Part shown: one piece after another, positions 1 through 7,123 of the stretch
Position numbering within the stretch: position 1 is the first letter of the stretch
Layout: each line of letters starts with the position of its first letter
Source of the DNA: a bacterium
GTDB lineage: Bacteria > Patescibacteriota > Microgenomatia > Levybacterales > UBA12049
Assembly (NCBI GenBank): GCA_021820025.1
Contig: JAKAEF010000051.1
Location: forward strand, 1-7,196
DNA: 7,196 nucleotides
Direction of reading: 5' to 3'
Notes under the pieces: generated by a model
The model's database searches: none
What the model was told of the DNA's origin: nothing
What the model saw: the letters and a program-made list of their open reading frames with translations, nothing else
Translations under genes and position numbers: made by a program

Positions 1-968
1 ATTCAGTGGCTGGAGAAGTTGTTTTTGCAACCGGAATGACAGGGTATCCACAAGCATTTACCGATCCATCTTTTGCCGGACAAATTTTGGTATTAACATA
101 TCCGTTAATTGGCAACTATGGTGTACAAAATGCAAAATTATGGGAATCTTCAAAAATGAAAATATCTGGCCTGATAGTCTCTGACTATATTAATACACCA
201 TCTCATTATGAAAGCGTTATGAGTCTCTCTTCCTGGATGCAAAAACAAAAAGTTCCGGGACTGGTTATTAAAGATACTAGACTGTTGGCACAATATTTGC
301 GAGACAATGGTTCTACACTTGGAAAAATTATTATAGATAAAGATGTACCATTTTATGACCCAAATAAAGTAAATTTGGTTGCACAGGTTAGTCCTAAAGA
401 AGTAAAAATAGAAGGAAAAGGACCAAAAACAATTGTACTCATTGATTGCGGTGCAAAAAACAGAATTGCACAAAATTTTGTAAAAAGGGGCATAAAAGTA
501 ATAACAGTTCCATGGAATTATGATGTATTCAATTCAAAGTTAAAATTTGACGCTTTGTTTATTTCTAATGGACCTGGCGACCCAAAAATGGCAGATAAAA
601 CAATAGAAACTGTTAAAAGATCTTTGGCAAATAAAATCCCAACTTTAGGAATTTGTCTTGGAAATCAAATTTTGGCATTAGCTGCAGGAGGAGACACTTA
701 TAAATTAAAATTTGGACATAGAAGTCAAAACCAACCATGTCTTCTTGAGGGAACCAGCAGATGCTATATAACAACACAAAATCATGGGTTTGCAGTTGGC
801 AGAATTCCGGAAGGATTTAAACCATGGTTTGTTAATGCAAATGATAAAAGCAATGAAGGCATTATTCATGAATCATTACCATTTATGTCTGTGCAATTTC
901 ATCCGGAAAGTACACCGGGTCCATTAGATACTGATTGGATTTTTGATTATTTTGTAGAAAAAATATGA
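1..968 (+). CDS. carA: Carbamoyl-phosphate synthase small (glutaminase) subunit, 5'-truncated
   Basis: This subunit hydrolyses glutamine and passes ammonia to CarB for carbamoyl phosphate, the first step of pyrimidine (and arginine) synthesis in the cytoplasm. The frame is open to the window edge, with the first whole codon at base 3. The GTG at base 6 is not a real start, because it aligns near residue 26 of E. coli CarA; about 25 residues are missing. Counting from that GTG, the small-chain domain covers roughly 1-130 and the class I glutamine amidotransferase domain 142-318. Visible motifs are NGPGDP (188-193), the nucleophile Cys217 in GICLGNQ, QNHGFAV (258-264) and His299/Glu301 in QFHPES, so the triad is intact. 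The usual His after GICLG is Asn. The linker between domains is short, giving a full length near 345 against 382 in E. coli. Segments such as NQPCLLEG and NANDKSNEGI resemble animal CAD. The TGA stop overlaps the carB ATG (ATGA). Confidence 0.97.
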   Translation, partial: SVAGEVVFATGMTGYPQAFTDPSFAGQILVLTYPLIGNYGVQNAKLWESSKMKISGLIVSDYINTPSHYESVMSLSSWMQKQKVPGLVIKDTRLLAQYLRDNGSTLGKIIIDKDVPFYDPNKVNLVAQVSPKEVKIEGKGPKTIVLIDCGAKNRIAQNFVKRGIKVITVPWNYDVFNSKLKFDALFISNGPGDPKMADKTIETVKRSLANKIPTLGICLGNQILALAAGGDTYKLKFGHRSQNQPCLLEGTSRCYITTQNHGFAVGRIPEGFKPWFVNANDKSNEGIIHESLPFMSVQFHPESTPGPLDTDWIFDYFVEKI

Positions 969-3900
969 AACCAAAAAAAGTTGTATTACTAGGTAGCGGA
1001 GCATTAAAAATTGGAGAAGCTGGAGAATTTGATTACTCTGGATCTCAAGCTATAAAAGCCTTAAAAGAAGAGGGAGTTGAAGTCGTTTTAATTAATCCAA
1101 ACATTGCAACTATTCAAACCTCTAAAGAAATGGCAGATAGAGTCTATTTCTTGCCAGTTACTCCATATTTTGTAGAAAAAGTTATAGAAAAAGAAAAACC
1201 AGACGGATTATTACTTTCTTTCGGAGGGCAAACAGCACTTAATTGCGGATTGGCATTAAATAAATCAGGATTTTTGGCAAAGCATAATGTAAAAGTTTTT
1301 GGAACTCCCGTGAAGGCAATAGAATTAACCGAAGATCGACAAGAATTTGCCGAGCATTTAGCAAAAATCAATATTCCAACTCCAGTAAGCCACGCAGCAG
1401 AAAGTCTTCAAGAAGCACAAGAAATAGCAAACAAATTAGGATACCCAGTAATGCTACGAGCAGGATTTACCTTAGGAGGGCAGGGAAGTGGTGTTGCAAG
1501 AAATGAAAAGCAGTTACTGGAGATTGTAACAAAAGCATTTTCTTTTTCTCCTCAAGTATTGGTAGAAAAATATTTACATCATTATAAAGAAATAGAATAC
1601 GAAGTTGTTAGAGACAAAGATGACAATTGTATTACTGTTTGTAACATGGAAAATATGGATCCACTTGGAATTCATACCGGTGAATCAATTGTTGTTGCAC
1701 CATCTCAAACATTAACAAATGATGAATATCATCTTTTAAGAAAAGCATCAATCGATATTGTCAGAAGTTTAGGGATTGTTGGAGAATGTAATGTACAATT
1801 TGCCTTAAATCCTAAAAAATGGGAATTTTATGTTATTGAGGTTAATGCCAGACTTTCTAGAAGTTCTGCTTTGGCTTCTAAAGCAACCGGATATCCATTA
1901 GCATACATTGCTGCAAAATTGGGACTTGGATACAACTTAACGCAATTGCAAAACAAAGTAACAGGTATTACTCAAGCATGTTTTGAACCGGCACTTGATT
2001 ATGTTGTTGTTAAAATCCCACGATGGGATTTGCAAAAGTTTAAAGGTGCAGATCAAAAATTAGGAAGCGGTATGAAATCTGTTGGAGAAGTTATGGGAAT
2101 TGGTCGAACCTTTGAGGAAGCATACCAAAAAGCAATTAGAATGTTAGATTTAGACTACGAAGGTGCAACTTCAGAAAAATTATTTACCAAAGAAACAAAT
2201 ATTGAAGACAGCTTAAGTATTCCAACACCAAAACGCAGATTTGCTCTTGCCTGGGCAATGAAAAAGAGAATGTCTCTAAAAAAGATTTATCACTTAACTG
2301 GAATTGATCCATGGTTTTTATATAGAGTTAAAAATATTGTTACAGAAGAAGAAAATTTACGAAAAACAAAAAAATTAAACAAAGACATTCTCTGGAAATT
2401 AAAACAATTAGGCTTTTCAGATAAACGAATTGGGGAATTAATTGGTAAAACTGGCCTTGAAGTAAGGGCAATAAGAAAAAAATACAACGTTTTGCCTTCT
2501 GTTTTACAAATAGATACATTAGCTGCAGAATTCCCTGCAAAAACTAATTATCTATACATGACCTATAATGCAAATCACAATGACGTTACCAATACAGGAA
2601 AAAGCGGCGTTATTGTGTTAGGCTCTGGACCATATAGAATAGGGTCTTCTGTTGAATTTGACTGGTGTAGTGTTAATACTGTTTTTGGACTTAAAGAACA
2701 TGGCAAAAAATCAATAATCATTAACTGCAACCCCGAAACTGTATCCACAGATTACGACATTTCAGACAGATTATATTTTGAAGAATTAACTTTTGAAAGA
2801 ATTGCAGATATATATGAATTTGAGAATCCATTGGGAATTATAGTCTCCGTTGGCGGTCAAACTCCAAACAATAGAGCACAATCACTATTTAAATATGGAG
2901 CAAATATTTTAGGGACCAGCCCTCATGACATAGACAGGGCAGAGGACAGAAGTAAATTTTCCGCACTTTTGGATACATTAGAAATTAAACAGCCTGCATG
3001 GAAAGCATTTTCTACCATGGAAGACGCCGAAGCATTTGCAGAAAAAGTCGGATATCCGGTTTTAATTCGACCATCGTATGTCTTATCTGGAAGTGCCATG
3101 AATCTTTGCTTTAATAAAAAGGATCTTGAACAATATATTAGCGAAGCAACAAAGCTCTCTTCTGAATATCCAGTTACCGTTTCAAAATTCTTTAACAGTG
3201 CCAAAGAAATAGAATTAGATGCTGTTGCACAAGACGGAAACATAAAAGCATTTGTCATTTCAGAACATGTAGAAAACGCAGGAGTTCATTCAGGAGACGC
3301 AACTATTGTTTTACCAACACAAGGAGTAAATAACGAAACAAAAGACAAAATGATAGTAGCTGCAACCAAACTTTCAAAAGCTTTAAATATAACCGGTCCA
3401 TTTAATATTCAGTTCTTAGCAAAAGATAATGAGGTCTATATTATTGAAATTAATCTAAGAGCTTCCAGAACCTTTCCATTTATTACAAAAGTAACTGGAG
3501 TTAACATGATTAAACTGTTTGTTGATAGTTTATTTAAGAAAAATATTCCTGCAGTTACCATACCAAATCCAAAATTTGTAGCAGTTAAAGTTGCACAATT
3601 CTCTTTTGCTCGTCTTACAGGCGCACATCCAACCTTGGGGGTAGAAATGGCTTCAACAGGAGAAGTTGCCTGCTTTGGAGAGACACTTGAAGAAGCATAT
3701 CTGAAAGGTATTTTAGCAACAGGTGGAAAAATTCCACAAAAAGGAGTTTTTGTTAGCCTTGGGGGAGATGAAAAGAAAAAAGACTTTGTAGACAGTGCTA
3801 AGTTATTAGAAAAATTGAATATCCCAATATTTGCAACAGAAAAAACAGCAGAATTACTAAGAAGCAAAGGTCTAAAAGTAACATTACTTCACAAAATTTA

Positions 3901-4267
3901 TGAACACGAAAGCCCAAGCATTATTGATTCTTTTAAGAAAAAACAAGTGGATTTAGTAATTAATGTTGTGCAAAAAGAAATGAAAAAAGATTTAGAAGAT
4001 GCAAATGCAATAAGACGTGTTGCTGTAGATAACAACATTCTTATTTTAACCAAACTTTCTGTTAGTAAATTATTCTTAAAAGCACTTGTAGAAAAAGGAT
4101 TACAAAGCTTAGCAATAAAAGCATGGGACGAGTATACAGACAATAAATACAACCCTTCTGCTAGCTTCACTTTTTGTTATAATAAAAAAAATGCGAAAAC
4201 TTCTTGCAGGTCTTTTTATTTTTCTTCTTCTTTTTGCAGGCATTATTTGGTATGCAGATGCTTCTAA
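965..4267 (+). CDS. carB: Carbamoyl-phosphate synthase large subunit
   Basis: CarB makes carbamoyl phosphate from bicarbonate, CarA-derived ammonia and two ATP. The tandem architecture is complete: carboxyphosphate ATP-grasp half about 1-400, oligomerisation region about 400-545, carbamoyl-phosphate ATP-grasp half about 546-930, and MGS-type allosteric domain about 931-1057. Visible motifs include SGSQA (25-29), RAGFTLGGQGSG (165-176), GIHTGES (235-241), EVNARLSRSS (292-301), GSSVEFDW (560-567), RPSYVLSG (702-709), GVHSGDAT (773-780) and EINLRASR (828-835). The MGS domain keeps an ATEKTA phosphate-loop-like stretch (957-962) and IRR (1016-1018). Many of these are CAD-type variants, for example RAGFTLGGQGSG and EVNARLSRSS. 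The start is fixed by the ATGA overlap with carA and by homology from residue 4; no Shine-Dalgarno is seen. Homology ends near residue 1057. The last ~30 residues, rich in Cys, Phe and Ser, are read out of frame through the next gene's signal sequence, so the natural end may be near base 4182 (about 1072 residues; E. coli has 1073). Confidence 0.96.
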   Translation: MKPKKVVLLGSGALKIGEAGEFDYSGSQAIKALKEEGVEVVLINPNIATIQTSKEMADRVYFLPVTPYFVEKVIEKEKPDGLLLSFGGQTALNCGLALNKSGFLAKHNVKVFGTPVKAIELTEDRQEFAEHLAKINIPTPVSHAAESLQEAQEIANKLGYPVMLRAGFTLGGQGSGVARNEKQLLEIVTKAFSFSPQVLVEKYLHHYKEIEYEVVRDKDDNCITVCNMENMDPLGIHTGESIVVAPSQTLTNDEYHLLRKASIDIVRSLGIVGECNVQFALNPKKWEFYVIEVNARLSRSSALASKATGYPLAYIAAKLGLGYNLTQLQNKVTGITQACFEPALDYVVVKIPRWDLQKFKGADQKLGSGMKSVGEVMGIGRTFEEAYQKAIRMLDLDYEGATSEKLFTKETNIEDSLSIPTPKRRFALAWAMKKRMSLKKIYHLTGIDPWFLYRVKNIVTEEENLRKTKKLNKDILWKLKQLGFSDKRIGELIGKTGLEVRAIRKKYNVLPSVLQIDTLAAEFPAKTNYLYMTYNANHNDVTNTGKSGVIVLGSGPYRIGSSVEFDWCSVNTVFGLKEHGKKSIIINCNPETVSTDYDISDRLYFEELTFERIADIYEFENPLGIIVSVGGQTPNNRAQSLFKYGANILGTSPHDIDRAEDRSKFSALLDTLEIKQPAWKAFSTMEDAEAFAEKVGYPVLIRPSYVLSGSAMNLCFNKKDLEQYISEATKLSSEYPVTVSKFFNSAKEIELDAVAQDGNIKAFVISEHVENAGVHSGDATIVLPTQGVNNETKDKMIVAATKLSKALNITGPFNIQFLAKDNEVYIIEINLRASRTFPFITKVTGVNMIKLFVDSLFKKNIPAVTIPNPKFVAVKVAQFSFARLTGAHPTLGVEMASTGEVACFGETLEEAYLKGILATGGKIPQKGVFVSLGGDEKKKDFVDSAKLLEKLNIPIFATEKTAELLRSKGLKVTLLHKIYEHESPSIIDSFKKKQVDLVINVVQKEMKKDLEDANAIRRVAVDNNILILTKLSVSKLFLKALVEKGLQSLAIKAWDEYTDNKYNPSASFTFCYNKKNAKTSCRSFYFSSSFCRHYLVCRCF
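4171..4185 (+). other. Possible frame disruption at the carB 3' end (T5 run before tandem TAA stops)
   Basis: Bases 4171-4175 are five T. Just downstream, two consecutive TAA codons (4180-4182 and 4183-4185) lie in the -1 frame relative to carB. One extra T in the run, or a -1 slip on it, would end CarB as ...SFTFLL at 4182, eight bases before the ATG at 4191. As given, carB continues to TAA at 4265-4267 and overlaps the next gene by 77 bases. This could be a homopolymer sequencing or assembly error, a recent natural indel that lengthened the tail, or (less likely, as there is no canonical slippery heptamer) programmed slippage. Confidence 0.5.
4175..4183 (+). promoter_or_regulatory. Predicted extended -10 promoter for the 4191 gene
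   Basis: The motif TGTTATAAT contains a perfect TATAAT at 4178-4183 with the TGn extension at 4175-4177. No good -35 is seen: at a 16-base spacer the hexamer at 4156-4161 is TTCTGC, only 2 of 6 to consensus, which an extended -10 can tolerate. Seven bases separate the -10 from the ATG at 4191, so transcription would start at or within a base or two of the start codon and the mRNA would be leaderless. This agrees with the lack of a Shine-Dalgarno. A TATAAT by chance is possible in such AT-rich DNA, but the TGn extension and the spacing make it more convincing. Confidence 0.55.
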
Positions 4268-5684
4268 TCCATATGGAAAATTTTCGTTTGTTGCAGCTCC
4301 TTTTAAGACAACTTTGGATGCAAAAGGGAACATACAGCTTACACAAAAATCTTCTGTTACTTTTTATGCATTACCTAGCTGGCTGGCAATAACGATTGAT
4401 CAACTACAAGAATTCGGAAGAATTCTTCCGGGAAGATTTTTTCAAGAAAAGCCTCTTGGCGGAAATGTTTCTCAAATTATTAACCAAATTCATAACAGCC
4501 GCTTTGATCCAACAAAACCGTATATAATTTCTGCCAGTCATTTTGGAGAGTTATATGTGAGAAATTTTGGCATTTTTTATTCTGCGCTCTTAGACCCTAG
4601 AATAGGTTATTCAGAAAAAGATTGGATAAATAGAGAAAGAGTAGGACTACAAACAGTAGCTCTTGATTTAGAACTGTTAAAACAGTCTGGAAAAGAATAT
4701 ACAACCTTTACGCCAATTACACCTCATGGGTATGTCGGTGTAAATATTTATCAACAACCCTCAGATTCTCTGTTTGCACTCTTATGGACATTGCATAGTT
4801 TAACAGAACCAAATTTTATTACTTCAATTTTTCCAGGAGGAGAAGTGCAATACAAATTACAGACTATTGATTCAGGCAAAAAACTAATTTCTAACTATAA
4901 CAAAAGCCTTACTTCTGGAGTAAATCAATATCTTTCAGAAGTTATTGACCCAAAAACAGGACTTATTAAAAAAGATATTTTATTGTCTAGTGCACGAGAT
5001 CAAATTAAACGCCAAAGCAGTTTTTATGACAATGTTATTGCCTGGAGTACAGCAAAACTTGCAACAAGTCTTGGAATTTCAATTACATGTCCTACAGTTT
5101 CACAAACAAATAATTCTTGTGACTTTGATAAATGGAAACAGAATATAATTGCAGCATTTTGGGATAAAAATGCAGGCATATTTTTAGACGATCTTTCAGA
5201 AGAGTCTATAGATAATCACATATATTCAGGTGATGCATTTATTGTTACTTCAACACAATTCTTAGATCTTACGAACCCAAAAGAGCGAGAGATGTTAGTA
5301 AAAGAAATAGGGTATGTACAAAATCACAATTTAGACAAGCCTTTCCCGCTTTTTTATGCAACAGAAGACCAGCCAAATAAGCTCTATTTCTTTAACAAAT
5401 ATTTTGCTACATCATACATGGGACAAAGCATTTGGAGCCATTGGGGAATTGAGTATATTAAAGCATTGGTGTTATTAAGTTCTTATAATCCGCAATATCT
5501 TACAAATGCCCAGAATAACTTACAAAAATATGCCCAAAATATCCAAAAATATGGAGGATATCCCGAATTATATGATAAATATGGTAAAATCTTTCAAACA
5601 AGCTTTTATAGAAGTCTTTTACATACAGGATGGGTAATAAACTATGAAGAGGCAGAAAATATGATAAAAGGAGAAAATAAATGA
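4191..5684 (+). CDS. Putative exported or membrane-anchored six-hairpin glycosidase-like protein
   Basis: I do not recognise a named family. The N-terminus is a classic export signal: MRK followed by a hydrophobic stretch (4-21), with Ala-Asp-Ala at 22-24 giving a possible signal peptidase site before Ser25; it could also stay as a single-pass anchor. The rest (497 residues in total) would face outward. It is rich in aromatic residues and looks mainly helical, with segments such as FGELYVRNFGIFY (118-130), SSFYDNVIAW (276-285), SGDAFIVTSTQ (346-356), WSHWGIEYIKALVLLSSY (415-432) and GGYPELYDKYGK (455-466). That recurring Trp/Tyr/Glu-rich helical pattern suggests an alpha/alpha-toroid (six-hairpin) glycosidase-like fold; this is my inference and no catalytic acid can be assigned. 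Only two Cys (300 and 310) occur, possibly a disulfide. The start has no Shine-Dalgarno but follows an extended -10. The TGA stop overlaps the next ATG, implying coupled expression with the sugar isomerase-like gene. Confidence 0.85.
   Translation: MRKLLAGLFIFLLLFAGIIWYADASNPYGKFSFVAAPFKTTLDAKGNIQLTQKSSVTFYALPSWLAITIDQLQEFGRILPGRFFQEKPLGGNVSQIINQIHNSRFDPTKPYIISASHFGELYVRNFGIFYSALLDPRIGYSEKDWINRERVGLQTVALDLELLKQSGKEYTTFTPITPHGYVGVNIYQQPSDSLFALLWTLHSLTEPNFITSIFPGGEVQYKLQTIDSGKKLISNYNKSLTSGVNQYLSEVIDPKTGLIKKDILLSSARDQIKRQSSFYDNVIAWSTAKLATSLGISITCPTVSQTNNSCDFDKWKQNIIAAFWDKNAGIFLDDLSEESIDNHIYSGDAFIVTSTQFLDLTNPKEREMLVKEIGYVQNHNLDKPFPLFYATEDQPNKLYFFNKYFATSYMGQSIWSHWGIEYIKALVLLSSYNPQYLTNAQNNLQKYAQNIQKYGGYPELYDKYGKIFQTSFYRSLLHTGWVINYEEAENMIKGENK
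5667..5673 (+). promoter_or_regulatory. Strong Shine-Dalgarno for the 5681 gene
   Basis: AAAGGAG lies seven bases before the ATG at 5681, inside the last codons of the upstream gene. It is the clearest ribosome binding site in the window and fixes this start. It also shows that the organism uses Shine-Dalgarno initiation inside operons, in contrast to the starts at 4191 and 6566. Confidence 0.85.
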
Positions 5685-6520
5685 AAATATCTGCATGGGT
5701 AACTGTTTCTGATTTGGTACCAAGCAAACAAACAAGACTTGAAAAAGTTATAGATATTATTATGCCTGTAGAAAGGAAAAGAATGTACCAAAGTCAGACT
5801 CCAGAAAAAACATTTAGTCAACTGAAAAAAGCAGGAGTAACAGGGGTAGAGCTATTAATTCCAATTCTTACAACAGACAAAGAAGTCTTACTCGCAAAAA
5901 AAGTTTTAGAAAAATGTAATATGCCTGTTTTTAGTATTCATCAGTCATTAACAAGCTTCTCATCTATTGCATTCGCAGAGATAGAACGCTTGTGTAAAAT
6001 AGCAAATATCTTTGGGGCAAAAGTTGTTGTTCTGCATTCAGGAGCGCTAAATACAAAATTATTTAAAGAAGAGGTAATAAAAAAGCTACATGATCTTCAA
6101 AAAAAATACGTAATTACGTTTGGAATAGAAAATATGCCAAAAACACCATTTAATATACGAAAAAAATTCTGCTGGAAAGCCAAACCATTTAGTAATATTA
6201 TCTCAAAAAATAATCTGCATATAACATTAGATACAACACATCTTGCACAGGTTGGAGAAGACGTATGTGAATTTTATAAAGAAAATAAAGACAAAATAGT
6301 AAATATTCATTTAAGTAATTATAGAAAGCACTGGAAAAATAAAAAGCTTATGTTACAGAGTAAAACACATTTACCTTTAACAGAAGGGGAGTTGCCGTTA
6401 CAAAAATTTTTTGAGCTTTTAAAAAAAGAGAGATACCAAGGCATTATTACCATGGAAATAAATAGTAATCTTGCAGGTCTTTGCCGTAGTGCGCAAATAA
6501 TAAAAAATAGCCTTTTGTAG
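5681..6520 (+). CDS. Sugar phosphate isomerase/epimerase-like TIM-barrel protein (AP endonuclease 2 family)
   Basis: The 279-residue protein fits the xylose isomerase-like TIM-barrel superfamily (AP_endonuc_2), whose members use divalent metals to isomerise or epimerise sugars, or to cut DNA at abasic sites. Candidate metal and catalytic residues occur in the usual order at strand ends: Glu57 (GVELLIP), His87 (SIHQS), His119 (VLHSG), Glu150 (GIENMP), Asp184 and His187 (LDTTHLA), His210 (NIHLSN) and Glu259 (TMEIN). The length is typical of the sugar isomerase branch. Endonuclease IV shares this metal set, so a DNA-repair role cannot be excluded, but the neighbours favour carbohydrate metabolism. 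There is no signal peptide, so it is cytoplasmic. It starts in an ATGA overlap behind a strong Shine-Dalgarno, so it is co-translated with the exported protein upstream, which may supply or share its substrate. The specific substrate cannot be read from the sequence. Confidence 0.88.
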   Translation: MKISAWVTVSDLVPSKQTRLEKVIDIIMPVERKRMYQSQTPEKTFSQLKKAGVTGVELLIPILTTDKEVLLAKKVLEKCNMPVFSIHQSLTSFSSIAFAEIERLCKIANIFGAKVVVLHSGALNTKLFKEEVIKKLHDLQKKYVITFGIENMPKTPFNIRKKFCWKAKPFSNIISKNNLHITLDTTHLAQVGEDVCEFYKENKDKIVNIHLSNYRKHWKNKKLMLQSKTHLPLTEGELPLQKFFELLKKERYQGIITMEINSNLAGLCRSAQIIKNSLL

Positions 6521-6529
6521 CCTTAAAAC

Positions 6530-6557
6530 TTGCAATTTAAGATGTGTTTGCTATACT
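6530..6557 (+). promoter_or_regulatory. Predicted promoter (-35/extended -10) for the RmlC-like gene and pyrC
   Basis: In the 45-base gap 6521-6565, TTGCAA (6530-6535, 4 of 6 to the -35 consensus) is followed after 16 bases by TATACT (6552-6557, 5 of 6), which carries a TGn extension (TGC, 6549-6551). Eight bases separate the -10 from the ATG at 6566, so the predicted transcript starts at or next to the start codon. No Shine-Dalgarno lies in the gap. The geometry matches the promoter before 4191. The rest of the gap holds only a weak AT-rich inverted repeat (CTTAAA/TTTAAG, 6522-6541), too weak and without a T tract to be a terminator. Confidence 0.65.
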
Positions 6558-6565
6558 AAAATTAC

Positions 6566-7120
6566 ATGAATCCAATACTTTCTGCCCGTGATATAGACGG
6601 AAAATATCAGAAAAAAATCTTCTTAGAGGACTATTCCAAAAAACCTATTATTGAGGGGGTAAAAATTGTAGAACTGCGAAATATGGTCGGCGAAGATGGA
6701 GATTTTTCAGAGCTTATGCGCTTTACAGAAAATGGCGAATCCGAAGTATTTCCTGGATTTTTTGTTAGACAAATAAGTAGATCAAAAATGCTTCCAGGCA
6801 GCATAAAAGCATGGCATTTACACTTTGCTCAAGATGACATTTGGCATGTTCCGCCAAGTGACAAAATGCTTATTGGGTTGTTAGACGTACGAAAAGATTC
6901 TCCAACAAAACATGTTTCTATGAGGCTTGCATTAGGTGGGGGAAAGGCACATTTGGTTTTTATTCCAAAAGGAGTTGCCCATGGAGCAGCAAATATAAGC
7001 AAAAAAAATGCTTCAATAATTTATTTTGTAAACCAACAGTTTAACTTAGAAAATCCCGATGAACACCGTTTGCCCTGGGATACGTTGGGAGAAGAATTTT
7101 GGCAAGTAAAAAAAGGTTAG
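6566..7120 (+). CDS. RmlC-like cupin (dTDP-4-dehydrorhamnose 3,5-epimerase family)
   Basis: The 184-residue length and motif order match the RmlC family, double-stranded beta-helix enzymes that epimerise 4-keto-6-deoxy sugar nucleotides for surface polysaccharides. Landmarks: SRS (71-73), KAWHLH (81-86) at the place of the usual RGLHYQ, LLDVRKDSPT (105-114) matching the DVAVDLR..SPT strand, IPKGVAHG (133-140) matching the IP.GFAHG motif, and DEHRLPWDTLG (165-175) matching E.GI.WDDP. His84 is the likely general base and Asp172 may be its partner. The region where RmlC carries its catalytic Tyr (TDYY-type) reads NQQF (156-159), so that Tyr seems absent. The reaction may therefore differ (3-epimerase only, ketoisomerase-like or binding), and a gene symbol is withheld. 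Translation probably begins on a leaderless mRNA from the promoter at 6530-6557. The TAG stop is followed after three bases by pyrC in the same frame. Confidence 0.85.
   Translation: MNPILSARDIDGKYQKKIFLEDYSKKPIIEGVKIVELRNMVGEDGDFSELMRFTENGESEVFPGFFVRQISRSKMLPGSIKAWHLHFAQDDIWHVPPSDKMLIGLLDVRKDSPTKHVSMRLALGGGKAHLVFIPKGVAHGAANISKKNASIIYFVNQQFNLENPDEHRLPWDTLGEEFWQVKKG
7111..7116 (+). promoter_or_regulatory. Shine-Dalgarno-like site for pyrC
   Basis: AAAAGG at the end of the cupin gene lies seven bases before the ATG at 7124. It is weaker than the site before 5681 but well spaced. With only three bases between the TAG stop and the ATG, termination-coupled initiation is likely. Confidence 0.55.
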
Positions 7121-7123
7121 ATT

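Noticed and set aside
6..8. GTG as start codon of CarA
   Set aside because: The frame is open upstream to the window edge and this position aligns about 26 residues into CarA, so the gene is simply cut by the window.
3436..3867. Antisense open frame of 143 codons inside carB (and shorter ones elsewhere on the minus strand)
   Set aside because: It lies wholly within a strongly conserved carB region, has no ribosome site or recognisable domain, and its Ser/Phe/Leu-rich composition is what the complement of this coding sequence gives.
4171..4178. Programmed -1 ribosomal frameshift at the end of carB
   Set aside because: The site is not a canonical X XXY YYZ heptamer and no downstream stem or pseudoknot was recognised; an indel or a real long tail is simpler.
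4204..4392. 62-codon hydrophobic frame starting just after the 4191 start
   Set aside because: It is an out-of-frame reading of the T-rich signal sequence of the 4191 gene, with no start signal; the 4191 frame continues for 497 codons and couples to the next gene.
6522..6541. Inverted repeat CTTAAA/TTTAAG as a rho-independent terminator
   Set aside because: The stem is six mostly A-T pairs with no following T tract, and it overlaps the predicted -35.
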